From: Ignavibacteriales bacterium
GTDB taxonomy: Bacteria; Bacteroidota; Ignavibacteria; Ignavibacteriales; SURF-24
Direction of reading: 5' to 3'
Assembly: GCA_026390815.1 (NCBI GenBank)
Contig: JAPLFH010000046.1
Coordinates: 124,001 to 188,000, forward strand
Length of the DNA: 64,000 nt
The notes below the pieces were generated by a model, which saw only the letters and a list, made by a program, of their open reading frames with translations, had not been told where the DNA came from and ran no database searches. Shown here one piece after another: positions 6,983 through 15,627 of the stretch (the stretch's first letter is position 1; each line of letters starts with the position of its first letter). The position numbers were made by a program, and so were the translations under genes.

Positions 6983-7978
6983 TTATTTGATGTATCCCAA
7001 CGTAATTCCTTCTTCTCCAAAAGGTTTTGAAATCTCTTTTACTTTTGCAATGTTTTCTTTTTCAACAACTGCAATCAATCCAATTCCGAGATTAAAAACT
7101 TCTCGCATTTCTTCATCTGCTACGTTGCCGGTATGCTGTATAAGCTTAAAAGTTGGCTGCCATTCCCAGGCTTTCCAATCAATTTCTAACTCCAATCCTT
7201 TTGGAATTATTCGCTTCGTATTTCCTACAATTCCGCCGCCGGTTATATGAGAAAAACCTTTTATCTCAATATCTTCTTTCAACTTTGTAATAATAGGAAG
7301 ATATGATTTATGCACTTTTAAAAGTTCTTCACCAAGTGTTTGATTAAATCCTTCCGGTACATCAGTTAGCTTAAATTTTTCTAATAAAACTTTTCTTGCA
7401 AGAGAGTAGCCGTTAGTATGCAGTCCATTTGATTTAAAACCAATTAGCACATCACCATCTTTTATATTTCTTCCATCAATTATTTTGGATTTTTCCACAA
7501 CACCCACAATCGTCCCAGACATATCGTATTCATCCAAGGCATAAAAACCTGGCATCTCAGCAGTTTCACCACCAATTAAAGCACAACCATTTTGCCGGCA
7601 CGCCACAGAAAATCCTTCAATTATTTTTTCTGCAATATCAGGATATAGTTTACCGAAGGCGAGATAGTCCATAAAGTAAAGTGGCTTTGCTCCACAGACA
7701 GCGATATCATTTACACAGTGGTTCACTAAATCCTGCCCAACAGTATCGTGTTTGTTCATAGCAAAGGCAATTTTTAATTTTGTGCCAACACCATCTACAC
7801 TGGAAACAAGCACTGGTTCTTTATAATCAGATACAGGTAATTCATAAAAAGCACCAAAGTGACCTATATCCATCAATACGTTTTTGTTAAAAGTCGATTT
7901 AACGTGAGCTTTAATCCGGTTAACTGTTTCTTCCCCGGCTTTAATATCAACTCCGGCAGATTTGTAATTAGCTTCCAT
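6983..7978 (-). CDS. purM: Phosphoribosylformylglycinamidine cyclo-ligase
   Basis: PurM (AIR synthetase) closes the imidazole ring of FGAM with ATP to give AIR in purine synthesis. It has 331 residues, near the family's ~345. It starts with YKSAGVDIKAGEE, which is diagnostic, and contains the PVLVSSVDGVGTKLK block and the GGGIVGN glycine-rich segment. No other purine gene is adjacent. It faces the hsdS gene across the decayed 6.3-6.9 kb stretch and diverges from hrcA across 192 bp. Confidence 0.96.
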   Translation of the reverse strand: MEANYKSAGVDIKAGEETVNRIKAHVKSTFNKNVLMDIGHFGAFYELPVSDYKEPVLVSSVDGVGTKLKIAFAMNKHDTVGQDLVNHCVNDIAVCGAKPLYFMDYLAFGKLYPDIAEKIIEGFSVACRQNGCALIGGETAEMPGFYALDEYDMSGTIVGVVEKSKIIDGRNIKDGDVLIGFKSNGLHTNGYSLARKVLLEKFKLTDVPEGFNQTLGEELLKVHKSYLPIITKLKEDIEIKGFSHITGGGIVGNTKRIIPKGLELEIDWKAWEWQPTFKLIQHTGNVADEEMREVFNLGIGLIAVVEKENIAKVKEISKPFGEEGITLGYIK

Positions 7979-8095
7979 CTATCCTCAAAATTTTTTCTAT
8001 GTGAAAGTTAAAGATTATAGGCTCTAAATCAAAAATGATTAAACGGATTTGTGAATTTTTTTGTAGAAATAAGCGTTTTATAGTTAATTTACAGC

Positions 8096-8122
8096 TTAGC
8101 ACTCACTTATGATTAGTGCGAA
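8096..8122 (+). promoter_or_regulatory. CIRCE-like HrcA operator
   Basis: TTAGCACTC, nine bases, then TAGTGCGAA. The left arm is a perfect match to the CIRCE consensus TTAGCACTC-N9-GAGTGCTAA and the right arm matches 7 of 9. It lies 48 bp before hrcA, so HrcA probably represses its own operon. Confidence 0.85.
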
Positions 8123-8130
8123 AAATTTGA

Positions 8131-8138
8131 TATATTTG
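8131..8138 (+). promoter_or_regulatory. TAnnTTTG promoter-like -7 box of hrcA
   Basis: TATATTTG lies 9 bp after the CIRCE element and 32 bp before the hrcA ATG. It fits the Bacteroidota -7 consensus TAnnTTTG; a clear -33 box is not seen. Confidence 0.4.
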
Positions 8139-8170
8139 CAATGGATTTCATCAAAATAAAATAAATAATT

Positions 8171-9214
8171 ATGGAAATAGTCGAGCTAAATGATCGCGAA
8201 AAGACCATTTTGCGGAACATAATAAATCATTTTCTTCTAACAGCAAGCCCAGTTGGTTCCAGGAACTTAACCAGGAAATACAATCTTGGTTTTTCCCCAG
8301 CAACCATAAGAAATATTATGGCGGACCTTGAAGAAGATGGATTCCTCGATCATCCACATACTTCTGCAGGGCGAGTGCCAACTGATAAGGGTTATCGTTA
8401 TTACGTCAATTCTTTGATGGATCCTCCGTTTCTGGAAAATGATGAAAAAGAAATTATAAGACACGAATTAAAATCCTTTACTGACGAAACTGACGAACTC
8501 TTTAGAATAACTTCAACGCTGTTAAGTAATATTACAAATCAACTTGCTTGCGTAACTTATCCAAAAATTGATACCGGAATTTTAGAGAGACTTCAAATAG
8601 TTCAGCTTACTGCATCACGCATTCTGGTTGTGGTTGCTATAAAACTTGGTATGGTAAAAACTATTACTCTTGAATTGAAAGCGGAAATAAATCATAACCA
8701 CATTGCATTTGTTGAAAGACTTTTAAATGAAAGATTAGCTGGATTAACATTTACAGAAATCCGCAATACTTTTGTAGATAGATTTAAGGACGTTGCCGAA
8801 ACATATCGCCCTACAATCAGAGTTTTTGTAGACTCGGCTGAAAAGATATTTACAAATGTTAGCAGATCTGAAAAGGCAGTTATAACCGGAGCAAGAAATA
8901 TTCTTAAGCATCCAGAGTTTGTGGATCATGATCACTTCCAAAATATTATAGAATTGATTGAAGATAAAGATGTAATAATTCAATTCATTGATTCAAAAAT
9001 TTCGGATGACCATGTTATTGTAAAGATTGGTGGTGAAAATGAATCCCAATTGTTTACCGATTACAGCATGATCAGCAAAGAATACAAAGTTGGTGATGCT
9101 AAAGGTACGCTTGGTATAGTGGGTCCAAAACGTATGCAATACTCAAAAATAATTGCCATTGTAGAATTTGTAGCAGAATTTCTATCCGATTATTTGAGAA
9201 AGGGGAGTTCTTAA
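8171..9214 (+). CDS. hrcA: Heat-inducible transcription repressor HrcA
   Basis: 347 residues, the family length. The N-terminal winged helix (~1-75) carries SPVGSRNLTRKY and SPATIRNIMADLEEDGFL, followed by HTSAGRVPTDKGYRYYV, all characteristic. The rest is the GAF-like and insertion region. HrcA dimers bind CIRCE and repress chaperone genes, with GroEL tuning their activity. The CIRCE site just upstream shows autoregulation, and grpE and dnaJ follow on the same strand. Confidence 0.97.
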   Translation: MEIVELNDREKTILRNIINHFLLTASPVGSRNLTRKYNLGFSPATIRNIMADLEEDGFLDHPHTSAGRVPTDKGYRYYVNSLMDPPFLENDEKEIIRHELKSFTDETDELFRITSTLLSNITNQLACVTYPKIDTGILERLQIVQLTASRILVVVAIKLGMVKTITLELKAEINHNHIAFVERLLNERLAGLTFTEIRNTFVDRFKDVAETYRPTIRVFVDSAEKIFTNVSRSEKAVITGARNILKHPEFVDHDHFQNIIELIEDKDVIIQFIDSKISDDHVIVKIGGENESQLFTDYSMISKEYKVGDAKGTLGIVGPKRMQYSKIIAIVEFVAEFLSDYLRKGSS

Positions 9215-9256
9215 TAAATAGTTTATATAAATTAAAAACCTTATTGAGGAGAACCG

Positions 9257-9919
9257 ATGATAAAAGGCAAAAATGAAAATAGAGATAAAAACAAAGAAGA
9301 TGAAAATAAAATTAATATTGAGAGAACTAAAAAGGAAGACTCGACGCAATCTGATGAAAAAAATGAAAACAAGAATTTAGATGAGAAGCAGGAAGCGGAC
9401 TCAGAATTACAAAAATCAATTGAAGAAATTTACATTAAAGAATTAGAAGAATTGAAAAATAAAAACGAAACTCTGGAAAAGGAATTAGCAGGCTACAAAG
9501 ATAAAGTTCTTCGTAAAGCGGCTGAGTTTGAAAACTACAAACGCAGGACAGAAAGCGATCAGCTAAATTTAATAACTTACGCTGCAGAATCCTTCATCCT
9601 AAAAATCTTACCAGTTTATGATGATTTGGAACGCTCGCTTAAACATTTGGATGATGAAAATACTGTTGAAGCTGTTAAAGAGGGATTGAAAATGGTTTAT
9701 ACCAAATTTAGTAAATTACTGGATGAGCAAGGTGTAAAGAAAATTGATGCGAAAGGAAAACCATTTGATGTCAATTTTCATGAGGCATTGATGCAGAGAA
9801 CAGTGGAAGGTGTTGAACCTCATACCGTGTTGGAAGAAGTTGAAGCTGGTTATATGTACAAAGATAAAGTGATTCGGCATACAAAAGTAATTGTATCTGA
9901 TGATGGCACCGCATCATAA
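9257..9919 (+). CDS. grpE: Nucleotide exchange factor GrpE
   Basis: GrpE releases ADP from DnaK. In this 220-residue protein the first ~60 residues are highly charged and probably disordered. A long coiled coil follows (~60-110, ending AAEFENYKRRTESD), then the C-terminal beta domain with HEALMQ and EEVEAGYMYKDKVIRHTKV, which are typical. A good ribosome-binding site (GAGGAG) precedes the ATG. It lies 42 bp after hrcA and 70 bp before dnaJ; dnaK is not in the window. Confidence 0.95.
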   Translation: MIKGKNENRDKNKEDENKINIERTKKEDSTQSDEKNENKNLDEKQEADSELQKSIEEIYIKELEELKNKNETLEKELAGYKDKVLRKAAEFENYKRRTESDQLNLITYAAESFILKILPVYDDLERSLKHLDDENTVEAVKEGLKMVYTKFSKLLDEQGVKKIDAKGKPFDVNFHEALMQRTVEGVEPHTVLEEVEAGYMYKDKVIRHTKVIVSDDGTAS

Positions 9920-9989
9920 TTTATGAATTGTGAATAATGTACTTTGCATTTTTAAAAATTATTATTTTTTATGGAAGTAAAACACTGAG

Positions 9990-11111
9990 ATGGATAAAAG
10001 AGATTATTACGAGGTTTTAGGTGTTGGCAGAAATGCTACCCAGGAAGAAATTAAAAAAGCTTATCGGAAGCTTGCAATGGAATACCATCCTGACAGGAAT
10101 CCTGACAACAAAGAATCGGAAGAAAAATTTAAAGAAGCAGCCGAAGCTTATGAAGTTTTGAGCAACGATGAAAAAAAATCAAAGTATGATCGATTTGGTC
10201 ACAGCGGATTACGTGGTGGGCAAGATTTCCATGGATGGAATAATGTTAATGATATCTTCTCCCATTTTTCAGATGTTTTTGGTGGTGCTTTTGGTGGCAG
10301 CTCTATCTTTGATGATTTCTTTGGTTCTTCAGGCTCGCAGGGAAGGGGAAGAAAAAGAGGAACTGGAACACCTGGCTCTGATCTGAAAGTCTCATTAAAA
10401 TTAACAATGGAAGAAATTGCCGCCGGAACTACTAAAAAAATTAAAATTAAAAAATACTTGAAATGTGAGGAATGCAGCGGGACAGGTTCTAAAGGTGGCA
10501 GCTCTGTTAAAACTTGTCCGGTTTGCGGCGGGTCCGGTGAAGTAAGATCAGTAACACGTTCTGTCTTTGGTCAGTTTGTAAATATTTCAAGCTGTAATAA
10601 TTGCGATGGTGAAGGAACTGTTATTGATACACCGTGTAAAACCTGTTCTGGAGATGGAAGAACTTACGGTGAAACTACAATTAAGATAAGTGTTCCAGCC
10701 GGTGTTTCAGATGGAAGTTATATGACATTACGCAGTGAAGGTAATGTTGGCAAAAGGAATGGAACGCCAGGAAATATTATAGTTATTTTTGAGGAATTAC
10801 CCCACGAATTTTTTGTTCGTAATGGTGATGATATTATCTATGAGTTATTTTTAAGCTACCCGGAAATTGTACTTGGGACTGATGTTGAAATACCAACACT
10901 GAATGGAAAAGCAAAGTTAAAAATAGATGCAGGTACTCAACCAGGCAAATTTTTAAAGATGAGGGAAAAAGGAATTCAACATTTAAATAGGCACGGTGCA
11001 GGTGACCAGTTAGTAAGAGTTAATGTTCATGTTCCGAATAAAGTTAATTCCAAAGAAAAGGAATTGCTGAAAGAACTTTCTGAATTACCCAACATTAAAG
11101 TTCCGGTTTGA
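9990..11111 (+). CDS. dnaJ: Chaperone protein DnaJ
   Basis: A full-length type I Hsp40 of 373 residues. The J domain (1-70) has the HPD motif at 33-35, which stimulates DnaK ATPase. A Gly/Phe-rich linker (~72-130) follows, then four zinc-binding CxxCxGxG-like repeats starting at C159 ([32 protein letters not shown]) and the C-terminal substrate-binding beta domains. It is the last gene of the HrcA-controlled operon. Confidence 0.97.
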   Translation: MDKRDYYEVLGVGRNATQEEIKKAYRKLAMEYHPDRNPDNKESEEKFKEAAEAYEVLSNDEKKSKYDRFGHSGLRGGQDFHGWNNVNDIFSHFSDVFGGAFGGSSIFDDFFGSSGSQGRGRKRGTGTPGSDLKVSLKLTMEEIAAGTTKKIKIKKYLKCEECSGTGSKGGSSVKTCPVCGGSGEVRSVTRSVFGQFVNISSCNNCDGEGTVIDTPCKTCSGDGRTYGETTIKISVPAGVSDGSYMTLRSEGNVGKRNGTPGNIIVIFEELPHEFFVRNGDDIIYELFLSYPEIVLGTDVEIPTLNGKAKLKIDAGTQPGKFLKMREKGIQHLNRHGAGDQLVRVNVHVPNKVNSKEKELLKELSELPNIKVPV

Positions 11112-11185
11112 CGGAATAATAAAATTTGGGTTCTGTTTTATCCAGCATTTCTTTAAAACCTTAAACGGTAAATAAAAGTTTATTA

Positions 11186-11193
11186 TAAATTTG
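11186..11193 (+). promoter_or_regulatory. TAnnTTTG promoter-like box
   Basis: TAAATTTG, 11 bp before the ATG of the ComEA-like gene. It matches the Bacteroidota -7 consensus, but no -33 box is clear. Confidence 0.3.
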
Positions 11194-11204
11194 GTATATG
11201 GATA

Positions 11205-11702
11205 ATGCAGTTTAAAAAACTTGCCAACCGAATTGGATTTACTGAAACTGAATTTAAGGTATTAGCTTTTCTATCTTTGGTGTTTGTTGGTGGATTGCTG
11301 ATTAAATTTTACAATATTGATAAATCAGTTTATAAGAATTACGATTATACAAAAGCTGATAGTCTATTTCTGGCAAGTGATTCTTTAAAAGGAAATGAAG
11401 AAGAATCAAATGTTTCGATAGAAAAGAAAGATGAATATAAAAAAGAAGTGCTTGGTTTTGATGAGAGCAAACCCGCTAAGTATGAAAAAAAAGAATCCCT
11501 TTCTGAAAATAGTATAAATTTAAATACAGCTTCTAAAGATGAATTGATGAAACTTCCAGGTATAGGTGAAAAAACCGCCGTTAGAATTATTGAACAAAGA
11601 AATAAAACAGGGAGGTTTAGAAGTATTGAAGAATTGATGGAAGTGAAGGGAATTCAATCAACCAAACTTAATAAGATAAAAAATTACATTTACGTTAAAT
11701 AA
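11205..11702 (+). CDS. ComEA-like helix-hairpin-helix protein with membrane anchor
   Basis: 165 residues. One membrane segment is predicted at ~20-40 (LAFLSLVFVGGLLIKFYNI), then a charged linker, then a pair of helix-hairpin-helix motifs in the last ~60 residues (NLNTASKDELMKLPGIGEKT and IEELMEVKGIQSTKLNKI). This is the architecture of ComEA, the envelope DNA receptor of natural transformation, though many Bacteroidota have such proteins with no proven uptake role. A TAAATTTG box lies at 11186-11193. The PilM-like gene follows at 11798 after 95 bp. Confidence 0.8.
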   Translation: MQFKKLANRIGFTETEFKVLAFLSLVFVGGLLIKFYNIDKSVYKNYDYTKADSLFLASDSLKGNEEESNVSIEKKDEYKKEVLGFDESKPAKYEKKESLSENSINLNTASKDELMKLPGIGEKTAVRIIEQRNKTGRFRSIEELMEVKGIQSTKLNKIKNYIYVK

Positions 11703-11797
11703 CTGATTTAGGAAATCCACTTTAATGAAAAGAATAAATAAGTTATTAAAGTTTTACCCTTTAACTAATATTACAACATTAACCAATTGAAGCGCTA

Positions 11798-12709
11798 ATG
11801 AAAACCATTCAAAACCACACCGGTATTAATATTACAAATTCCAAACTTCAATTAGTTGAAGTTATTTATTCAGATGGTGAATTTATTCTTGAAAATGTTG
11901 ATGAAGAATATTTTCCTGAATTTCTTAACTTTGATGAAAAAAAAACAAAAGTAATTTCCATTTTACAAAATGCTTTAAATGAAATTACAATTCGCAATCC
12001 ACTTAAGAGTAAATATTTTTCCTTTTCGCTTCCCCACAATTTATTCAATGTTGTACAACTTCCTATTGAAAATGCACTGCTTGAAAATGATCTTGCCGAG
12101 AACATTAAGTGGGAGTTTTCTGTTCTCTATCCCCACTTAAACAACGATGATTTGGTAATTCAATATCTGAAGGTTAATAAAGAAAATGGATGGGCGATTA
12201 TCGCTGGTATTCTAAGAAAATATTTAGAGATATTAAATGATTTCTGTGATCAAAATAATGTCAAATTCCAATACCTGGATCATTCTCATTTTGCTTCCGA
12301 CAATTTGCTCAATTATGAATCTTCGATCAATAATGACAGTTTTAATCTAAGCCTTTACTTAACAAAAGATTTTATTTCCATCGACTTGATTAAGAATAAC
12401 TTGCCGGTTAAGTTTTATGTTTATCCGGTTAAAGCCACTTCAGAAATTATTCCTGAATTGAATCAATTTTTATTTTCAATCGGTTGGTCAAAGGATAATC
12501 AAAAACTGATTTCAAGAATTTATCTCGCAGGAGATTCTGTACCAGAGTCGTTGATTGTAAATCTGAAAGATATTTATGGTTTTGATATTTCCTTGCTGGA
12601 TCCATTTGATAAGATTAAACACGGTAAAGCACTCCAAAACAACAAGAATATTTTTACAAGGGCAAATTCATTTACATCGGCAGCCGGTTTAGCATTTAGG
12701 ATGATATAA
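11798..12709 (+). CDS. PilM-like (FtsA/actin-fold) protein
   Basis: 303 residues with no signal peptide. The start TGINITNSKLQLVEV resembles the phosphate-1 strand of PilM/FtsA-type actin-fold proteins, and the end (LLDPFDKI, then AAGLAFRMI) matches the PilM pattern of a final GLALR-like helix. PilM sits at the cytoplasmic face of type IV pilus and type II secretion machines and recruits PilN. No pilN/O/Q genes are beside it, so its partners must lie elsewhere. The family call rests on sequence ends rather than on strong motifs. Confidence 0.55.
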   Translation: MKTIQNHTGINITNSKLQLVEVIYSDGEFILENVDEEYFPEFLNFDEKKTKVISILQNALNEITIRNPLKSKYFSFSLPHNLFNVVQLPIENALLENDLAENIKWEFSVLYPHLNNDDLVIQYLKVNKENGWAIIAGILRKYLEILNDFCDQNNVKFQYLDHSHFASDNLLNYESSINNDSFNLSLYLTKDFISIDLIKNNLPVKFYVYPVKATSEIIPELNQFLFSIGWSKDNQKLISRIYLAGDSVPESLIVNLKDIYGFDISLLDPFDKIKHGKALQNNKNIFTRANSFTSAAGLAFRMI

Positions 12710-12779
12710 ACTTCTAATCAATTTGAATTATGGCGTCAACAATTAACCACCAATCTGCTTGTAAATCAATTTTTATTCT

Positions 12780-13328
12780 ATGAGAATTATTTCCGGCAAA
12801 TATGGTGGAAGAATTTTAAAAGTTCCAAGTACAAAATTTACTCGTCCAACTACGGACCGGGTAAGAGAAACATTATTCAATTTATTAAATAACAAGATTG
12901 ATTTTAATGGAATTGAAGTACTGGATATATATGCCGGGTCAGGTTCACTCGGATTAGAAAGTTTAAGCCGCGGAGCATCTCACGTGGATTTTATAGAAAA
13001 GAATTTTCCCGTTTACAAAGTACTTAAGCAAAATATTACTTCAATTTTTGTTGATGAATTTTGTAAAATATTTAAAATGAATGCGCTTGATTTTTCAAAG
13101 GCAACTAATCATAAAAAGTACAATTTAATATTTGCAGATCCGCCATTCTTTAAAAATGATATTCATGAAGTTATGAAAAATCTTTTAACTAAAGATTTTC
13201 TTTTGGATGATGGTTTGATCGTTGTTGAGCGTTCTATTCAAACAAAAGAAAAAGATGTTGAGAATTTTGGAATAGAACCATTTAAAAAAATTGGTGATAC
13301 TTTACTTTATCAATTTGAAAAGACATAA
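12780..13328 (+). CDS. rsmD: 16S rRNA (guanine(966)-N(2))-methyltransferase RsmD
   Basis: RsmD methylates G966 of 16S rRNA on assembled 30S particles. The N-terminus MRIISGKYGGRIL, TRPTTDRVRETLF (21-33), the SAM motif DIYAGSGSLGLE (49-60) and the catalytic ADPPF (119-123) are all present in 182 residues. coaD follows after 156 bp, a very common gene pairing. Confidence 0.95.
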   Translation: MRIISGKYGGRILKVPSTKFTRPTTDRVRETLFNLLNNKIDFNGIEVLDIYAGSGSLGLESLSRGASHVDFIEKNFPVYKVLKQNITSIFVDEFCKIFKMNALDFSKATNHKKYNLIFADPPFFKNDIHEVMKNLLTKDFLLDDGLIVVERSIQTKEKDVENFGIEPFKKIGDTLLYQFEKT

Positions 13329-13484
13329 TATTTTTAACTTAGATATTGTATCGAGTACTTTAAATAATTATTATTGTATCAGGAAAAATTCTTCGGAATC
13401 AGCTATTTGAAATATGATTTTAACTTTCATTATAAATGATAACTGACAACCGTACAACAATTTTTGTAATTATGAGAATACAAA

Positions 13485-13964
13485 ATGCGCAAAGTAATTT
13501 ACCCCGGTACCTTCGATCCGGTAACATTTGGTCACATTGATATTATCAAACGAGCAAGGGATTTGTTTGATGGTGTTATTGTTACTGTTGCTGTTAATCC
13601 AAATAAAACAGGCAACCTGTTTACTGTTGAACAACGAATTGATCTATTAAAGGAAAGTCTTAAAGAGTATGATAAAGTGTTAGTTGATTCGTGCAGCGGA
13701 TTAACAGTAGACCATGCAAGGAAAGTTGGGGCGATTGGGATAATAAGAGGTTTGCGTGCAGTTAGCGATTTTGAATTCGAGTTCCAGATGGCGCTGATGA
13801 ATAGAAAACTCGCCGGAGATATTGCAACAATCTTTCTTATGCCTCACGAAAAATATACTTATTTAAATTCATCTTTGATTAGGAATTTAGCCAGTTTAAA
13901 GAGCGATGTTAGCGATTTTGTACCGCCATGTGTTAGTGCTGCTTTAATAAATAAATTCGCTTGA
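13485..13964 (+). CDS. coaD: Phosphopantetheine adenylyltransferase
   Basis: CoaD joins 4'-phosphopantetheine with AMP from ATP, the fourth step of coenzyme A synthesis. It has 159 residues, the standard size. YPGTFDPVTFGHIDI at 6-20 holds the TxGH nucleotidyltransferase motif, RGLRAVSDFEFEFQM is the substrate-binding block, and SSLIRNLAS is the C-terminal phosphate-binding motif. The ATG at 13485 begins the conserved MRKVIYPGTF. Confidence 0.97.
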   Translation: MRKVIYPGTFDPVTFGHIDIIKRARDLFDGVIVTVAVNPNKTGNLFTVEQRIDLLKESLKEYDKVLVDSCSGLTVDHARKVGAIGIIRGLRAVSDFEFEFQMALMNRKLAGDIATIFLMPHEKYTYLNSSLIRNLASLKSDVSDFVPPCVSAALINKFA

Positions 13965-14409
13965 AAGAAGGTTAGATTGCTGAATTGCTGCTATTAACGT
14001 ATTAATGAAACTATTCAACCTGCAAACAATTTCTAACCATTTTACAAACGATTTAAGAACTATTTGAATAATGACATCTAAAATATAATTATGCAAAGTT
14101 CAAATTCAATTCCACTATTATTTTGCATTAAAGACATTTCCTAAAAGGATATTTGACTGTTATAAATTATTATTCACCGGAATTCATAATAATCCTCTGG
14201 AAAAATTAATAAAGAAAATTATTCTTGATAAATTTGTCCTTTGCCAATATATTATACACCGTTAGTTTTCTATAAAATATACGAAAAAGGTGTTGGCAGA
14301 TTTTGAGTTAAGTATTGTCATAAAATTGTTTATTAGTTCTAAATTTTTCAATTCAGGTATTATCTTTTTCGTCTTTGCATCAGAATTTAAAACAATAATA
14401 GGTAGATAG
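13965..14409. other. Intergenic gap with no recognised gene
   Basis: 445 bp of AT-rich sequence between coaD and the aminotransferase. I see no ORF of note, hairpin terminator or RNA gene. It presumably carries the promoter of the aminotransferase-pckA operon. Confidence 0.5.
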
Positions 14410-15627
14410 ATGAGTCTAAGTCAAATTGCAAGATCGCTAAAGGCATCACCCACTCTAAAACTTAATGAAAAAGCAGCTATACTTAGAGAAAAAGGTGATC
14501 CTGTTATCCATCTTGGCGGTGGCGAACCTAAAAGCCGTGCACCAATAGATGCACTGATGGCCGCTGTTAATAACCTTAATACCGGGGAAGTTAGATATAC
14601 TCCCGCAGATGGAATTCCGGCATTAAAAAAAGCAATTATTCGTTATACAGAAGAATATTACAACCGCAAAGTGAATCCGGAAAATGTGATTGCATCTGGT
14701 GGAGCAAAACAGGCAATAATGTGCGCGCTTCAGGCAATTCTAAATCCGCAGGAAGAAGTTGTATATCCAGCGCCATACTGGGTTAGCTATCCGGAAATGG
14801 CACGGTTGTGCGGAGCAATTGGTGTTGCAGCTTTTGCTGAAGATGGTACTTTTTATCCACGCATTCAGGACATTGAACAACGGGTTGGCAGTTATACAAG
14901 AGCGATAATCATTAATAGTCCTAATAATCCAAGCGGTGCAATGTACTCTGAGCAATTTATTTCTGATGTAGTTGATTATTGCGAGCGCAAAGATTTATAT
15001 TTAATTATGGATGACATTTACCATCGCTTGATTTTTGATGGTAAAAAACCAATTAACGTTTATAATTATGCAAAAGATTTATCGGAAAATTCCAAGATTA
15101 TTGTCATCAACGGAATTTCTAAAATGTATGCTATGACTGGCTTTAGAATCGGCTGGGCTGTTGGAAATAAAAAAGTTATCGAAGCGATGACAAATATCCA
15201 GGGACATCAAACATCTGGACCGTCAGTCGTTCTTCAACTAGCTGCGGTTGGCGCTTTGAATGGTATTCAATCAAGTGTGGAAAATTTAAGAGTTACTCTT
15301 GAAAATAATAGAAATGTATTATTAGATCAGCTGAATTCTTTTGAAGGTGTTAAGGTTACAAAACCTGATGGAACATTTTACTGTTTTGCTGATTTTAGCA
15401 ACTACAATAAAAGTTCAAACAAACTTTCAGAATACCTGATAGAAAAAGTTATGGTACTTACAGTTCCGGGTGCAGAGTTTGGAATGGAAGGTTACTTACG
15501 GATTAGTTTCTGTGGAACTATAAAAGATATTACTGATGGCATTGAAAGGATCAAGTGGGCATTAGATCCAAATTCACCAAATGAACTTTACATTGGCGAC
15601 AGAAAATTAGTGAGGGACTGGGCATGA
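14410..15627 (+). CDS. Pyridoxal phosphate-dependent aminotransferase, aspartate aminotransferase-like
   Basis: 405 residues of the class I/II aminotransferase fold. Seen are GGGEP near the N-terminus, NSPNNPSGAMY, and the cofactor lysine K238 in NGISKMYAMTGFRIGW. The closest well-known family is AspC-type aspartate:2-oxoglutarate aminotransferase, which yields oxaloacetate; the substrate cannot be fixed from sequence alone. Its stop overlaps the pckA start by 4 bp (ATGA), so the two are translationally coupled, which suggests oxaloacetate is passed to PEP carboxykinase. Confidence 0.85.
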   Translation: MSLSQIARSLKASPTLKLNEKAAILREKGDPVIHLGGGEPKSRAPIDALMAAVNNLNTGEVRYTPADGIPALKKAIIRYTEEYYNRKVNPENVIASGGAKQAIMCALQAILNPQEEVVYPAPYWVSYPEMARLCGAIGVAAFAEDGTFYPRIQDIEQRVGSYTRAIIINSPNNPSGAMYSEQFISDVVDYCERKDLYLIMDDIYHRLIFDGKKPINVYNYAKDLSENSKIIVINGISKMYAMTGFRIGWAVGNKKVIEAMTNIQGHQTSGPSVVLQLAAVGALNGIQSSVENLRVTLENNRNVLLDQLNSFEGVKVTKPDGTFYCFADFSNYNKSSNKLSEYLIEKVMVLTVPGAEFGMEGYLRISFCGTIKDITDGIERIKWALDPNSPNELYIGDRKLVRDWA

